The notes: generated by a model from the letters alone, not told the origin. 64,000 nt of DNA from Halomonas sp. S3-1-1 (GCF_023757625.1 NZ_JALGBZ010000002.1:248001-312000); one strand, 5' to 3'. Counted from the stretch's first letter, positions 8,040-16,511 are shown. Numbers and translations: made by a program.

Positions 8040-9119
8040 ATGCGTGGAGATGAGATGGGGCTAAATATGGTGGGTGATGAGACGCTTGGGGAGGAGATAT
8101 TGCGCCCTAAGTCGATCGGGGCCATGTTTTGGGTTTTCCAAGAGCTAGGTGCTTGTGCGCAGAAGATTGTCAATCAGATTTTCAAGCGTTTAAGCATTTC
8201 CGATGAAAATAAGCGAGCAGAATATTTATCAAAGCTTGAGAGAAGCATCGTTGATATCCGTTTGAAGGATCGTAAGTTATATCAAGCTGTCGAGTTTAAT
8301 CAGTATGAAGTTGAAGGTATTGAGTTCCGGAAGCTCTGTGCTGATCAAGCGATGCGATATGCTGTTGCAGTTTTGGAAGAGTTCAATAGAAATGTAAAAA
8401 ACTCGCTATTATACCCTGAGGGACCCTTTTTAAAACAATCAGCTGAGTCCTTTCGGCTTATGATAAACTGGCTGGTTGAAGCGCAGCGGCACTTGGCCGC
8501 ATTAGATGTTTTGGAAAATGTTAGGAAGGAAATTTATACCATTCGAGCGGCCAAGGGTGGCCACTCACTGCCTCGGTCTGCTTCAGAAGAAGATCAGCGA
8601 AAACTTCTAAAAACTATGATAACAGGGTTGATGTGCTCAGATCTCGAGGCGTCAAGCCGAGTTAAGCGAAATACTAAAGCAGTATCAGATAAGTGGGCAG
8701 AAGAGGTTTACGAGCTTAATAAAAAAATTCCTGTTTTTAGCTGGGGTGGTGGACTTAATAAGTTTCGAGGAGAAGTTTTAAATCTGTTAATACAGAAACG
8801 TAGTAAGAGTGAAGGTGTCAGTGAGAGGCACATGCGTGCAAACTTGAGACTTCGAGCCCTTTTAGATAAGGATGGTAGCTCCAATAATGACGCTAGCAGC
8901 GCTGAAGATACGGAGCTGATCCGCGAGCGAGGCCAACGAGAAGGGGTTCAGTGCACTCTAGTATATTTGTTAGAGCAGCGTTTCGGCAAATTGCCAGATG
9001 AGGGATGGGAACGAGTAAATTTGATTTCTGATATTGATGATCTTCTGGCCTGCATTGATCGATTGCCCGACGCGGCGTCGTGGCAAACCGTGCTACAGGT
9101 GCCTGGAGACGACAAGTAA
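8040..9119 (+). CDS. Hypothetical protein of the integrated element
   Basis: A soluble protein of about 359 residues that I do not recognise. It is rich in charged helices (for example ENKRAEYLSKLERSI and FNRNVKNSLLYPEG). Its C-terminal 55 residues (LVYLLEQRFGKLPDE, then DIDDLLACIDRLPDA) resemble the DUF4351-type helical tail found on some Rpn/PD-(D/E)xK proteins, but no nuclease core is evident. The start is uncertain. ATG 8040 immediately follows a G11 tract. ATG 8055 has ggag 5 bp upstream. Open reading also continues upstream to ATG 8022. The gene is AT-richer than the host and diverges from the AlpA/integrase pair. Confidence 0.65.
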   Translation: MRGDEMGLNMVGDETLGEEILRPKSIGAMFWVFQELGACAQKIVNQIFKRLSISDENKRAEYLSKLERSIVDIRLKDRKLYQAVEFNQYEVEGIEFRKLCADQAMRYAVAVLEEFNRNVKNSLLYPEGPFLKQSAESFRLMINWLVEAQRHLAALDVLENVRKEIYTIRAAKGGHSLPRSASEEDQRKLLKTMITGLMCSDLEASSRVKRNTKAVSDKWAEEVYELNKKIPVFSWGGGLNKFRGEVLNLLIQKRSKSEGVSERHMRANLRLRALLDKDGSSNNDASSAEDTELIRERGQREGVQCTLVYLLEQRFGKLPDEGWERVNLISDIDDLLACIDRLPDAASWQTVLQVPGDDK

Positions 9120-9166
9120 TGTATATTGCACTTGCCGCCCGTCAGGGCGGCAATAAACCACGATTG

Positions 9167-10621
9167 TCAGTAAACGTTCGGGTTCTGCGGACCCAGCCAA
9201 GGAGCGAGGTCGATGTGGCGGGTGCGGTTGAGAGTAAAAACCGCCACTTGCTGATGGGTGAGCAGCACATCAAGCGCTGCTTTGAGACGCTTTTTATCAC
9301 GCAAAGGGCGTGGACAGCGTTGACGTACTTCGTTATACCGAATAATACGCCAGTTGAATTGCCTCAGCTCATTGAACCACTCGTTTAGCCGCTGGGCATC
9401 TTGCTCCTCTTGGGGAGGTGGCATGAAAACCTGCATGAAGTGGCCAGAGTAATAGAGACTGATATCCATTGCCATCAACACTATCTCTTGTGTGATACCC
9501 CCGTCATAATCCTCGAACAAGTGTATTAATGCCGCGACGCGAGCCACGTTTTCCGCCAGCTTCGAGCCATGGTCGGGACACGCTTCAAAGTACCCCCCGG
9601 GGCGCATCTGTTGCTCGATCTCATTAGCCATCTGTATCCAGCAGGCTGCACCTTCTGGCGTGAATTCAAGTACCTCCCTTGGTGTGTCTGGTGCGTTTGT
9701 CAGGATCAGGTTTTCCCGCATCAGGGTCGTCAGGCGTGCTTCAGCTAGCTCCCAAGCATCCCATGTCGAGGCGGACTGTTGCGAGTGGAGCCGCTGACCC
9801 CGAGTCGATAGTGGTGCACAGACGAGAAAGCGAGCGAGCATGCCGGAGTCTCTTGCCTGTCTACCCTGTGCTTCTATGTAATTGTCCAGGATGCCGGGCT
9901 GCACCATCAGTAGCAGCATCAGGCGGACATCATCCAGAGCAATATCTTCTTTAGTAGCCCTGGTGATGATTGTGCTACCACCGCTCCATAGGGAGTTGAT
10001 ATGGCTGCGTGCCCGATTCATGGGGCCCTTGAAGAATAGCTCTGCTTCGTCGGTCGCCAAGGCGGCGCTTGGCACCCTTTTGTCCAGTCCTGAAAAGAGT
10101 GCTTCTGGTGAGGTGTCGTCATACAGTAACCGGAACTCACGGGGTAATTGGGGCCGACGCTGATGCAGCTCTTGCAGCAATTGTCGTTCACGCTCCGCTG
10201 TACTGCCTTTGGTCCGTTTGCGATAGATTGATTGGATCAGCACCTTCTCCTCGGTTTTCCACTCCTCAAACTCTCCTTGATAGACATCCAGCCGTTTACG
10301 CCACTCCCTGCGCTGCTTGCGCTGTTCTTCTTGAATGGGGTGTAGCACTTTGTCGAAGAGCGGAGACTTGCCTTCGCCGGAGCCAGCGACTCCTAGCACG
10401 TTGATTGAGGTTGGCTTGACTGCACCATAGGGCATCTTCAAATCGTAGCGGCCCTGAGCCACTATACTGACCCCTGCTAGCAGGGTCAGAGCGGTGAGAT
10501 CTTGCGACACTTGGCAATTCTGACTGAGCTCATTGCTGGATCGCCACAATAGAGTTGATGCGACGCGTTGGGGATTGAAACTGCCTGGGGCAGGCAGTAT
10601 CGGGTTAAAGAGATAGCTCAT
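9167..10621 (-). CDS. DUF3987 (YfjI-like) primase/helicase-type protein
   Basis: A 484-residue protein of the DUF3987 family, related to YfjI of the E. coli CP4-57 prophage, thought to act in replication of integrated elements. An N-terminal P-loop is visible as GVAGSGEGKS (residues 77-86). An acidic Walker B-like ATDEAELF follows near residue 185, and then a DDVRLMLLLMVQPG strand. A charged coiled segment between residues 105 and 165 (many E, K and R residues) separates these motifs. The start at ATG 10621 has ggag upstream; GTG 10627 is an alternative. It lies downstream of the Gp2-type gene on the same strand, separated by 483 bp of non-coding DNA. Confidence 0.8.
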   Translation of the reverse strand: MSYLFNPILPAPGSFNPQRVASTLLWRSSNELSQNCQVSQDLTALTLLAGVSIVAQGRYDLKMPYGAVKPTSINVLGVAGSGEGKSPLFDKVLHPIQEEQRKQRREWRKRLDVYQGEFEEWKTEEKVLIQSIYRKRTKGSTAERERQLLQELHQRRPQLPREFRLLYDDTSPEALFSGLDKRVPSAALATDEAELFFKGPMNRARSHINSLWSGGSTIITRATKEDIALDDVRLMLLLMVQPGILDNYIEAQGRQARDSGMLARFLVCAPLSTRGQRLHSQQSASTWDAWELAEARLTTLMRENLILTNAPDTPREVLEFTPEGAACWIQMANEIEQQMRPGGYFEACPDHGSKLAENVARVAALIHLFEDYDGGITQEIVLMAMDISLYYSGHFMQVFMPPPQEEQDAQRLNEWFNELRQFNWRIIRYNEVRQRCPRPLRDKKRLKAALDVLLTHQQVAVFTLNRTRHIDLAPWLGPQNPNVY

Positions 10622-11104
10622 TGTCACTCTCCTAATTCGTGTGGTTGGGCTCCATCGAGCCTGTTTCGGTGCCAGTGAAGAGAGTGAGGCTTGTCGAGAG
10701 GGATGAAACTAGCGCTGCTTACAAACGAGACGGCTGATAAGCAGAGGGGTTGACAAAATGATTAAAATAATTATCGGTTTTTTGAATATTTAAAGGTAAA
10801 GAGTCAATCTAGCCGGTCATTTTGGCTACGGATAGCCAAAATGACCGGCTCTTACACTGGAAGTAGGAGCTATGCCTCATACCGATGAGTACCTACAGGG
10901 TGTGGGTGGTTAAAAGTTATATTCTATTTTGTTATATATTAATTCGATAATGGGTTGACGGTAGGATGTTTCTAGCTTGCCGAGCTACATGCCAATGAGT
11001 AGAGACACTGCTTCAGTCAGTCGATATGAGGGTGATGGAATTACGTTCTCAGCCTGGAGCAACTTAGAGGTGATTCAGGTATGGGGTCTGTTCCAATTAA
11101 AGAC
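10622..11104. other. Non-coding stretch with perfect hairpin, candidate element origin
   Basis: This 483-bp gap between the Gp2-type and DUF3987 genes has no credible ORF. It contains a TTGACA box at 10750 with AT-rich sequence downstream, the 17-bp perfect inverted repeat at 10811-10850, and a very AT-rich run around 10913-10950. The layout would suit a replication origin or control region. Confidence 0.45.
10811..10850. repeat. Perfect 17-bp inverted repeat with 6-nt loop
   Basis: AGCCGGTCATTTTGGCT at 10811-10827 is exactly mirrored at 10834-10850 around the loop ACGGAT. No T-tract follows on either strand, so it is not an ordinary terminator. Confidence 0.9.
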
Positions 11105-11791
11105 TTACCGGCTACTGCCTTGGTGACAGCGGATTCTTTGGGCGATTGGCTTTGAGTAAGCTTTGCTCAGATAGGAAGCAGCGTAGAAAACCTGTGCAAA
11201 AGTTCCCGCGTCATTTCGGTGCATGCGATACACATAGGGCTGCTTTGTCAGCTTGTCCGTGGCGACATGAAGTAGTCCAGCCATGTCGTAAATCGGCCAG
11301 TTGATGGCCCAGCTCCAAGCCCTAACGCAGCGGTGGTAGAGATTGCCCTGCTCGTATTTACCACTGAAGGAGGGTGAGAAGCACCCCAGTGAACAAAAGG
11401 CATCATAGTTAAGCAATAACTGCATATGGTAGTGAGGCTTGTCGCTAGTGTCCTGCTCTCGGGCCCACAGGTAGCGGATTTCGGTATGATACTTGGTACC
11501 TGCCGCTTCAAGCTCCTTCCGCAAGGCATAGAAAAACCGGTTAAGGCACGCGTTGTCAGCGTGGATCGGCCCAACTGGCATTGCTTGGGGGAAGCGCAGG
11601 TCTAGGCGAAACGCCAAGGTTCGGTTCTGCTCGTAGGTAGTGTGCTGTAGTACCCGCAGAGTGGTCTCCAGATAGTTCTCAATCTGAGGGCCCTCTAGAC
11701 GCTGCTGAACTGGTAGCCCTTGGTACCAGCTATCGTAATAGAGGCGTAGCTTTGGATTGTAAGGGTGGCGTTTTGGTTTATTCGTGAACAT
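11105..11791 (-). CDS. Inovirus Gp2 / YagK-YfjJ C-terminal family protein, HUH-like replication initiator
   Basis: A 228-residue protein matching the 'inovirus Gp2' (YagK/YfjJ C-terminal) family found in small integrated elements. It contains the HUH-type pair His120-Tyr-His122 in KPHYHMQLLLN. It also has a C-terminal tyrosine-rich block FYAASYLSKAYSK (Tyr203, Tyr207), the layout of a single-strand nicking initiator. The fold and nicking activity are inferred from motifs. The ribosome-binding site before 11791 is weak. Together with DUF3987 downstream and the hairpin between them, it suggests autonomous replication of the excised element. Confidence 0.75.
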   Translation of the reverse strand: MFTNKPKRHPYNPKLRLYYDSWYQGLPVQQRLEGPQIENYLETTLRVLQHTTYEQNRTLAFRLDLRFPQAMPVGPIHADNACLNRFFYALRKELEAAGTKYHTEIRYLWAREQDTSDKPHYHMQLLLNYDAFCSLGCFSPSFSGKYEQGNLYHRCVRAWSWAINWPIYDMAGLLHVATDKLTKQPYVYRMHRNDAGTFAQVFYAASYLSKAYSKPIAQRIRCHQGSSR

Positions 11792-11800
11792 AAGAGTCTC

Positions 11801-12145
11801 TTAGATGTAGTTAATGACACACGCGTACACGGCACTCTCCCCAGTTAAGCGGTGGCTTTGATTGATGGTCATTGGGTGAACGTCAAGGGCCTTACATGGG
11901 GTGCCCTTGGGCGAATAAGGAAGTGCAGCGCTGTAAAGGCTGGTCAGCAGAGGGGTTGTCTGTGTATCGCCTCTTGGAAAGGCGATCTTCTGAGGTGGCC
12001 TTATTGTCATGGCGTTATTCGCCATCATGTTGCTGTCGGTGTGATCTTTCCTGTTGATACTGTAAGGAACAGCACTTCTCTGGCCTCTTTTATGGGATGG
12101 TCGGAGCCTTCGAAAGGCCTCCTCCCTAGTAACTCTATTTCTCAA
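11801..12145 (-). CDS. Doubtful small ORF upstream of Gp2-type gene
   Basis: An open frame of up to 114 residues, or 75 from ATG 12028 (MMANNAMTIRPPQ), ending 9 bp before the Gp2-type start. No family is recognised, and an overlapping frame of similar length exists on the other strand. It could be a real co-transcribed small gene or a leader. The remaining sequence to 12440 is AT-rich with no other convincing gene. Confidence 0.25.
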   Translation of the reverse strand: MRNRVTREEAFRRLRPSHKRGQRSAVPYSINRKDHTDSNMMANNAMTIRPPQKIAFPRGDTQTTPLLTSLYSAALPYSPKGTPCKALDVHPMTINQSHRLTGESAVYACVINYI

Positions 12146-12440
12146 CCTCCTTCGTATCTTTATTGCTATTAGTTATGGATTTGCTACTGCATATTACTAT
12201 TACCGTCATTGTTCCTATTCTTATGGTGGTGTCGGCACCATTAGAGGCATGATGTTCAGTGATAGATGTGTTGAGGGACTATTCCTGAAGATGAAAAAAA
12301 TAATTCCATTTAATCAATGAGATAATAAGAAATCTGTCAGGCTCACAGTATCAGTCACGCCAGTAAAAAATATTCAGACCTATATCACTCCTATGTATCC
12401 ACCCCACTGGAACCTTTTTCCTTTGCATAGGAGCCTCAAT

Positions 12441-12755
12441 ATGTCCCCACCCTGCAAGCGTTGTGCATCAACACGCATGTTGAACCTAGATACAGCCCAA
12501 CGCGTGAGCGTGATGGGCAGCACCTTGATCGGCGGTGCTATTGGCGCATGGCGCGCGACGGCCATTACTGGCCCATTGCCACTGGCGGTGACTCGCTTTC
12601 CGCTGGCAAAACTGCCTGCTGCCATGATAGGTGCCGTGGCCGGGGGGCAAACCGGCTCACACATGGCCACCTCGCTGTTTGAGCAGTGGCTGCCAGTTGG
12701 CAGCGGGACACCGTGGTTATGCTTGTCTTGCGGCTGCACCTACCGCGACGCCTAA
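12441..12755 (+). CDS. Small Cys-pair (zinc-ribbon-like) hypothetical protein
   Basis: A 104-residue protein starting MSPPCKRCAS, with a second cysteine cluster CLSCGCTY at the C-terminus. The spacing (CxxC ... CxxCxC) suggests one metal site formed by the two termini. The middle holds a glycine/alanine-rich hydrophobic stretch (GSTLIGGAIGAW, MIGAVAGGQTG), perhaps a membrane hairpin. The start at 12441 is supported by aggag 8 bp upstream, rather than the earlier ATG at 12393. It belongs to the rightward module of the element. Function unknown. Confidence 0.6.
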   Translation: MSPPCKRCASTRMLNLDTAQRVSVMGSTLIGGAIGAWRATAITGPLPLAVTRFPLAKLPAAMIGAVAGGQTGSHMATSLFEQWLPVGSGTPWLCLSCGCTYRDA

Positions 12756-12831
12756 CCGCCTTTAGCACCTAACGCTTAACCTATCGTTGTTCGCCCTGTG
12801 TGGGGCGAATGATCCGCCTATTCACTTTCTC

Positions 12832-12859
12832 GCGCTGGCCTTTGGTCGGCGCTTTTTTT
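12832..12859 (+). terminator. Intrinsic terminator 18 bp before the DUF932 start
   Basis: A stem of nine pairs (two G-U), gcgctggcc / ggtcggcgc, with loop ttt, followed by seven Ts. The start codon of the next gene is at 12878, so this may act as an attenuator or isolate the gene from upstream transcription. Confidence 0.7.
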
Positions 12860-12877
12860 ATGTCTGGAGAATGACTT

Positions 12878-13846
12878 ATGGCACATCTCGTTGAACACAT
12901 GGCTTACGTTGGTGATACCCCTTGGCATGGCTTGGGGCAACAGCTGTCTCGTCATCAACCGCTGGAGGTTTGGCAGCATCAGGCCGGTATGAACTGGCAT
13001 ATCGAAGAAGCGCCGGTGCGCTTTATTGCCGAAGGGGCTAGCCACCTGGGCAGCATTCACTCGTTCCCTGAGCAAAAGGTGCTCTACCGCTCAGATACCA
13101 AAGCACCGCTGTCCGTGGTTTCACAGCGCTATAAGGTGGTACAGCCTGAAGAGATTTTGGAGTTTTACCGTGACCTGACCGAGTACGCCGGGTATGAGCT
13201 AGAAACCGCTGGCGTGCTAAAAGGCGGACGTAAGTTCTGGGCGTTAGCCCGTAGCGGCTTAAGCACATCGCTCAAAGGTCAGGATGAGGTCAATGACTAC
13301 CTGCTGTTGGCCACTTCCTGTGATGGCACTCTCGCCACCATGGCCACGCCCACCACGGTGCGGGTGGTGTGCAACAACACACTGCAAATTGCCGTCGATG
13401 GCACGTCGCAAGCGGTGAAGGTGCCGCATCGCTCGGAGTTTGATCCGCGTGCCGTGAAGCGTCAGCTTGGCATTTCGGTGTCGCAATGGAATGACTTCAT
13501 GTATCGGATGAAAACCCTAGCGGAGCGTAAGATCACTCGGCAGGAAGCGCAGCAGTATCTTCAGTCGGTGGTTTGTGGGGCCGAGAAGCCGCTGGACGAT
13601 CCCTCTAAACTGCCCAACTACCGGGCGCTGAACAAGGTGCAGAAGCTTTACCACGGCGAAGGCCGGGGTTCTCACTTGATTACCGCCAAAGATACGGCCT
13701 GGGGCTTGCTCAATGCGGTGACTGAGTATGTCGATCACGACAAGCGGGCACGTAGTAACGATACCCGTATGGACTCAGCCTGGTTTGGCCAAGGCGCGCA
13801 GCTCAAGCAAGAGGCCTTGGATGCCGCCCTACAGCTGGTGTCGTAA
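12878..13846 (+). CDS. DUF932 (phage/plasmid-like, TIGR03299-type) protein
   Basis: A 322-residue protein beginning MAHLVEHMAYVGDTPWHGLG, the typical opening of DUF932/TIGR03299 proteins found on plasmids, phages and islands. Further family features are the LYRSDTKAPLSVVSQRYKVVQP block near residues 70-90, and a VVCNNTL segment near residue 166. Biochemical function is not established, though it usually travels with recombination genes as here. The start has tggaga 7 bp upstream. A terminator lies before it and another follows at 13910. Confidence 0.85.
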   Translation: MAHLVEHMAYVGDTPWHGLGQQLSRHQPLEVWQHQAGMNWHIEEAPVRFIAEGASHLGSIHSFPEQKVLYRSDTKAPLSVVSQRYKVVQPEEILEFYRDLTEYAGYELETAGVLKGGRKFWALARSGLSTSLKGQDEVNDYLLLATSCDGTLATMATPTTVRVVCNNTLQIAVDGTSQAVKVPHRSEFDPRAVKRQLGISVSQWNDFMYRMKTLAERKITRQEAQQYLQSVVCGAEKPLDDPSKLPNYRALNKVQKLYHGEGRGSHLITAKDTAWGLLNAVTEYVDHDKRARSNDTRMDSAWFGQGAQLKQEALDAALQLVS

Positions 13847-13909
13847 CTACTTATACACCCATTCCCACAAGCGATTCACCTAATGATCATCCTAATCCTC
13901 ACTGCATAG

Positions 13910-13940
13910 ACGCCCAGCCCCTGAAAAGGCTGGGCGTTTT
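13910..13940 (+). terminator. Intrinsic terminator between DUF932 and small gene
   Basis: The 10-bp perfect stem acgcccagcc / ggctgggcgt with loop cctgaaaa is followed by a short T run. It lies 30 bp before the next start codon at 13971. Confidence 0.75.
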
Positions 13941-13970
13941 GCTGTGGGGCTTATGCCGAGAGGTAACTGC

Positions 13971-14165
13971 ATGAGCTTTATTTCCGACGCCATTGAGATG
14001 GCCATCACTCGACTAACCAAACAACTGCTAGAACACGACGCCCATAACGCAACGTCGCTGGTGTGTGCCCAGGGCGAGTTCTATCGCGCGGAGATACGCC
14101 TGGAGCGTATCGATCCCGCAGACATTGCGCGTCACTTACCTGACGTTCCTGCACCCGTTAAATGA
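13971..14165 (+). CDS. Small hypothetical protein upstream of ERF gene
   Basis: A 64-residue acidic protein (MSFISDAIEMAITRLTKQLL...) of unknown function. The start at 13971 is preferred over 13944 because gagagg lies 7 bp upstream. Its stop codon overlaps an ATG at 14162 in the next frame, although the ERF gene more likely starts at 14228. It sits in the recombination module and could be a partner of ERF, but there is no direct evidence. Confidence 0.55.
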   Translation: MSFISDAIEMAITRLTKQLLEHDAHNATSLVCAQGEFYRAEIRLERIDPADIARHLPDVPAPVK

Positions 14166-14227
14166 CACACCCCATGAACAGGGCTGACTCGCCCGCATTT
14201 CCCTCTTCACGTAAAAGGAGGTGCCCC

Positions 14228-15019
14228 ATGGCACAGCGTACTCATGTAGTAAATGCGTCTCCCCAAAAAGGCCCAGTACCTTCCATCCAAGCAGACGCCA
14301 ACGCTCAACATTCCCCTAGCTCAGCGGCGCTAGAAGCGCATCCTACGGCTGGTAGCACCGCCATTATCCAAGTGATTGAGCGAGCTGCCCTTAACCCTGA
14401 CGTCGATATCGACAAGATGGAGCGCCTGCTGCAAATGCAGGAACGGGTGATGGATCGCCAGGCCATGATGGCCTACAGCGCGGCCATGGCAGCGATGCAG
14501 ACAGAGTTGCCCAGCATTGAAGAGCGTGGGCAAACCAACAACGGCTTCTATGCCACGCTGGAGGATATCGTCGATGCCGTTCGCCCCATCCTACAAAAGC
14601 ACGGCTTTGCGGTGAGCTTCCGTATTCAGACCCAGGAGCGCGGTATTCAGGTCACCGGCGTGCTGATGCACAAGGACGGCCACCGGGAAGAGACCAGCAT
14701 GCTGTTGCCTGCGGACATGAGCGGTAACAAGAACGCGGTCCAGGCATTTGGATCGTCCACCAGCTACGGCAAGCGCTATGTACTGTGCGCCTTGCTCAAC
14801 ATCACCACACGCGGGCAAGACGATAACGGCCAGACCAGCACACGTGCAGCTGTAAAGAGGGTCACGGCCTTTCAGGCGGGGCAGATTCAGCGTTTGATCA
14901 GCCAATGCCCAGCTACTACCCAGGAGTGGTTCAGCGGCAAATACGGCGCTGCGGTTCAGGTCCCTCAGGCAGATTTCGACAAACTCCGCGCATCCCTCAC
15001 TAAGCGAGCCGTGAAATAG
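14228..15019 (+). CDS. ERF-family single-strand annealing protein
   Basis: A 263-residue recombinase mediator of the ERF superfamily, which anneals complementary single strands. The diagnostic part spans about residues 85-190: MQTELPSIEERG, then FYATLEDIVDAVRPILQKHGF, and FGSSTSYGKRYVLCALLNI. The N-terminal 50 residues are low-complexity and the C-terminus is a helical tail. The start at 14228 has the strong motif aaggagg 7 bp upstream; ATG 14162 would add 22 residues. It is followed by a YqaJ-type exonuclease, the usual partner in a two-component recombination system. Confidence 0.88.
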   Translation: MAQRTHVVNASPQKGPVPSIQADANAQHSPSSAALEAHPTAGSTAIIQVIERAALNPDVDIDKMERLLQMQERVMDRQAMMAYSAAMAAMQTELPSIEERGQTNNGFYATLEDIVDAVRPILQKHGFAVSFRIQTQERGIQVTGVLMHKDGHREETSMLLPADMSGNKNAVQAFGSSTSYGKRYVLCALLNITTRGQDDNGQTSTRAAVKRVTAFQAGQIQRLISQCPATTQEWFSGKYGAAVQVPQADFDKLRASLTKRAVK

Positions 15020-15058
15020 CGGCTCGGCCCGACCACTCATCGCCTACAGGAGATATGT

Positions 15059-15670
15059 ATGCAGATACTCACCATGCCACAAGGCTCGCCCGAGTGGCTG
15101 GCGGCGCGTCTTGGGCGCGTCACCATGTCGGAACTCAAGGCATTGCTGTTGAAGGGTAAAGGCCCCGGTGGGTTGGGTACCGGAGCCATCACCTACATGC
15201 ACCAGTTGATCGGTGAGCGTATGACCGGTGAGCTGGCCGAGCCATTTCAAGGCAATACTCATACCAAGCGGGGGCAGGAGCTAGAGAGCGTCGCACGCTC
15301 GCTGTATCGCGATATGACCGGCGCACCGAAGCCTAAAGAAGTGGGCTTGATTCTCAACCACAACGTGGGCTACTCACCGGATAGCTTGATTGGCAGAAAC
15401 GGCTTGCTGGAGATAAAGACCAAGCTGCCTAAGTTCCAGATTGAGGTACTGCTCAGTGGGGAAATACCCGACGAGCACGTGGCTCAATGCCAAGGCGGTC
15501 TATGGGTCAGTGAAAGGGAATGGATCGACTTTGTGAGCTATTGGCCCGGCATACCGCTGTTTATTAAGCGCGCTTACCGTGACGATATCATGATTCGTAC
15601 GATTGCCGAGCGGGTTGACGCGTTCCATGAAGAGTTGGAGCGGCGTATCAGCCAAGTGATGGCCGCGTGA
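15059..15670 (+). CDS. YqaJ/lambda-exonuclease-type recombinase nuclease
   Basis: A 203-residue PD-(D/E)xK exonuclease of the YqaJ viral recombinase family. It would resect ends so that ERF can anneal strands. It opens QGSPEWLAARLGRVTMSE, the classic YqaJ motif. An acidic residue is present in GYSPDSLIG, and the catalytic E-x-K in LLEIKTK, at about residues 103-122. A glutamine in HVAQCQGGLWV matches the usual QxQ helix. The start has aggaga just upstream. A 7-bp hairpin without T-tract overlaps the preceding ERF stop codon (15005-15026). Confidence 0.9.
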   Translation: MQILTMPQGSPEWLAARLGRVTMSELKALLLKGKGPGGLGTGAITYMHQLIGERMTGELAEPFQGNTHTKRGQELESVARSLYRDMTGAPKPKEVGLILNHNVGYSPDSLIGRNGLLEIKTKLPKFQIEVLLSGEIPDEHVAQCQGGLWVSEREWIDFVSYWPGIPLFIKRAYRDDIMIRTIAERVDAFHEELERRISQVMAA

Positions 15671-15714
15671 CTTGCCCACTGAATCACAATACACATCCAC
15701 TATTAACGACATAG

Positions 15715-15742
15715 ATGCCGGGGCCACCACCCCGGCATTTTA
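15715..15742 (+). terminator. Intrinsic terminator before radC-like gene
   Basis: The 9-bp perfect stem atgccgggg / ccccggcat with loop ccacca is followed by tttatattttt. The next start codon is at 15760, about 20 bp downstream. Confidence 0.8.
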
Positions 15743-15759
15743 TATTTTTGGAGACAGCT

Positions 15760-16257
15760 ATGACTCATTCCAAACTCAAAGCCGGTGAAGTGGCAGGCAC
15801 CTACTTAGTCACTTCGCCGGTCACGGAAACTGACATCATCACCATGGCCAAGCGCTTCGCACGCCGCAAGCTCGCCAAAGGCCGCAAAATATCCAAACCT
15901 TCGCAGGCGTTTGAGCATCTGCAGCTACTGCTTCAGGACTATGAGCACGAGGTCTTCAGCGTGCTATTCCTCGACAGCCAACACCGTGTCATCCGCTTTG
16001 AAGAACTGTTTCGCGGCACCATTGATTCAGCCAGCGTGTACCCAAGGGAAGTGTTGAAAGCCGCTCTGGCCTACAACGCCGCAGCAGTCATCCTGGTTCA
16101 TAATCACCCCAGTGGTGATCCTGAACCCAGCGACGAAGATCGACGTATCACGGTGCGTCTTAAGCAGGTTTTAGAATTAATGGAGATACGTCTGATTGAC
16201 CACGTGGTAGTAGGCAGTGAGGGGTTTGAATCCTTGGCGGCACGAGGGGATCTGTAA
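15760..16257 (+). CDS. RadC-family JAB/MPN domain protein
   Basis: A 165-residue RadC-type protein with the JAMM metal-binding signature HNHPSGDPEPSDED at residues 114-127 and an upstream catalytic-type glutamate in VIRFEELFRG. It lacks the N-terminal helix-hairpin-helix of full RadC, which is typical of versions carried on islands and plasmids. The role in recombination is uncertain, and peptidase-like activity is inferred from the fold. The start at 15760 has ggaga upstream; 15715 lies inside a terminator. It ends the GC-richer module; the AT-rich defence operon follows after 254 bp with no evident gene. Confidence 0.88.
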   Translation: MTHSKLKAGEVAGTYLVTSPVTETDIITMAKRFARRKLAKGRKISKPSQAFEHLQLLLQDYEHEVFSVLFLDSQHRVIRFEELFRGTIDSASVYPREVLKAALAYNAAAVILVHNHPSGDPEPSDEDRRITVRLKQVLELMEIRLIDHVVVGSEGFESLAARGDL

Positions 16258-16511
16258 GTCCTTAATGAGTTTTTCTGATGGTTTTTATACATAAGTGATT
16301 GATTATAATAATAAAATTTATATTTTTCATGTGTATCAATTTGAACGTTTACCGGGCTGCCCGTTCGCTAGTAAAAACAATACGTAATGAAGCAGCCCAT
16401 GTCACCCTCATGAACGAAGTGTTAGAATCATGCATTTCGGTAGCGGTGTAAGCAGGAACTGGCGTTCCAGCTTCCTCTTTTTTTTGAATCAATATCAAAT
16501 GGTAACAAGAG

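Noticed and set aside
12175-12252. 25-aa very hydrophobic peptide ORF (MDLLLHITITVIVPILMV...)
   Set aside because: It looks somewhat like a type I toxin peptide, but has no ribosome-binding site and no visible antisense RNA gene. Too short to support.
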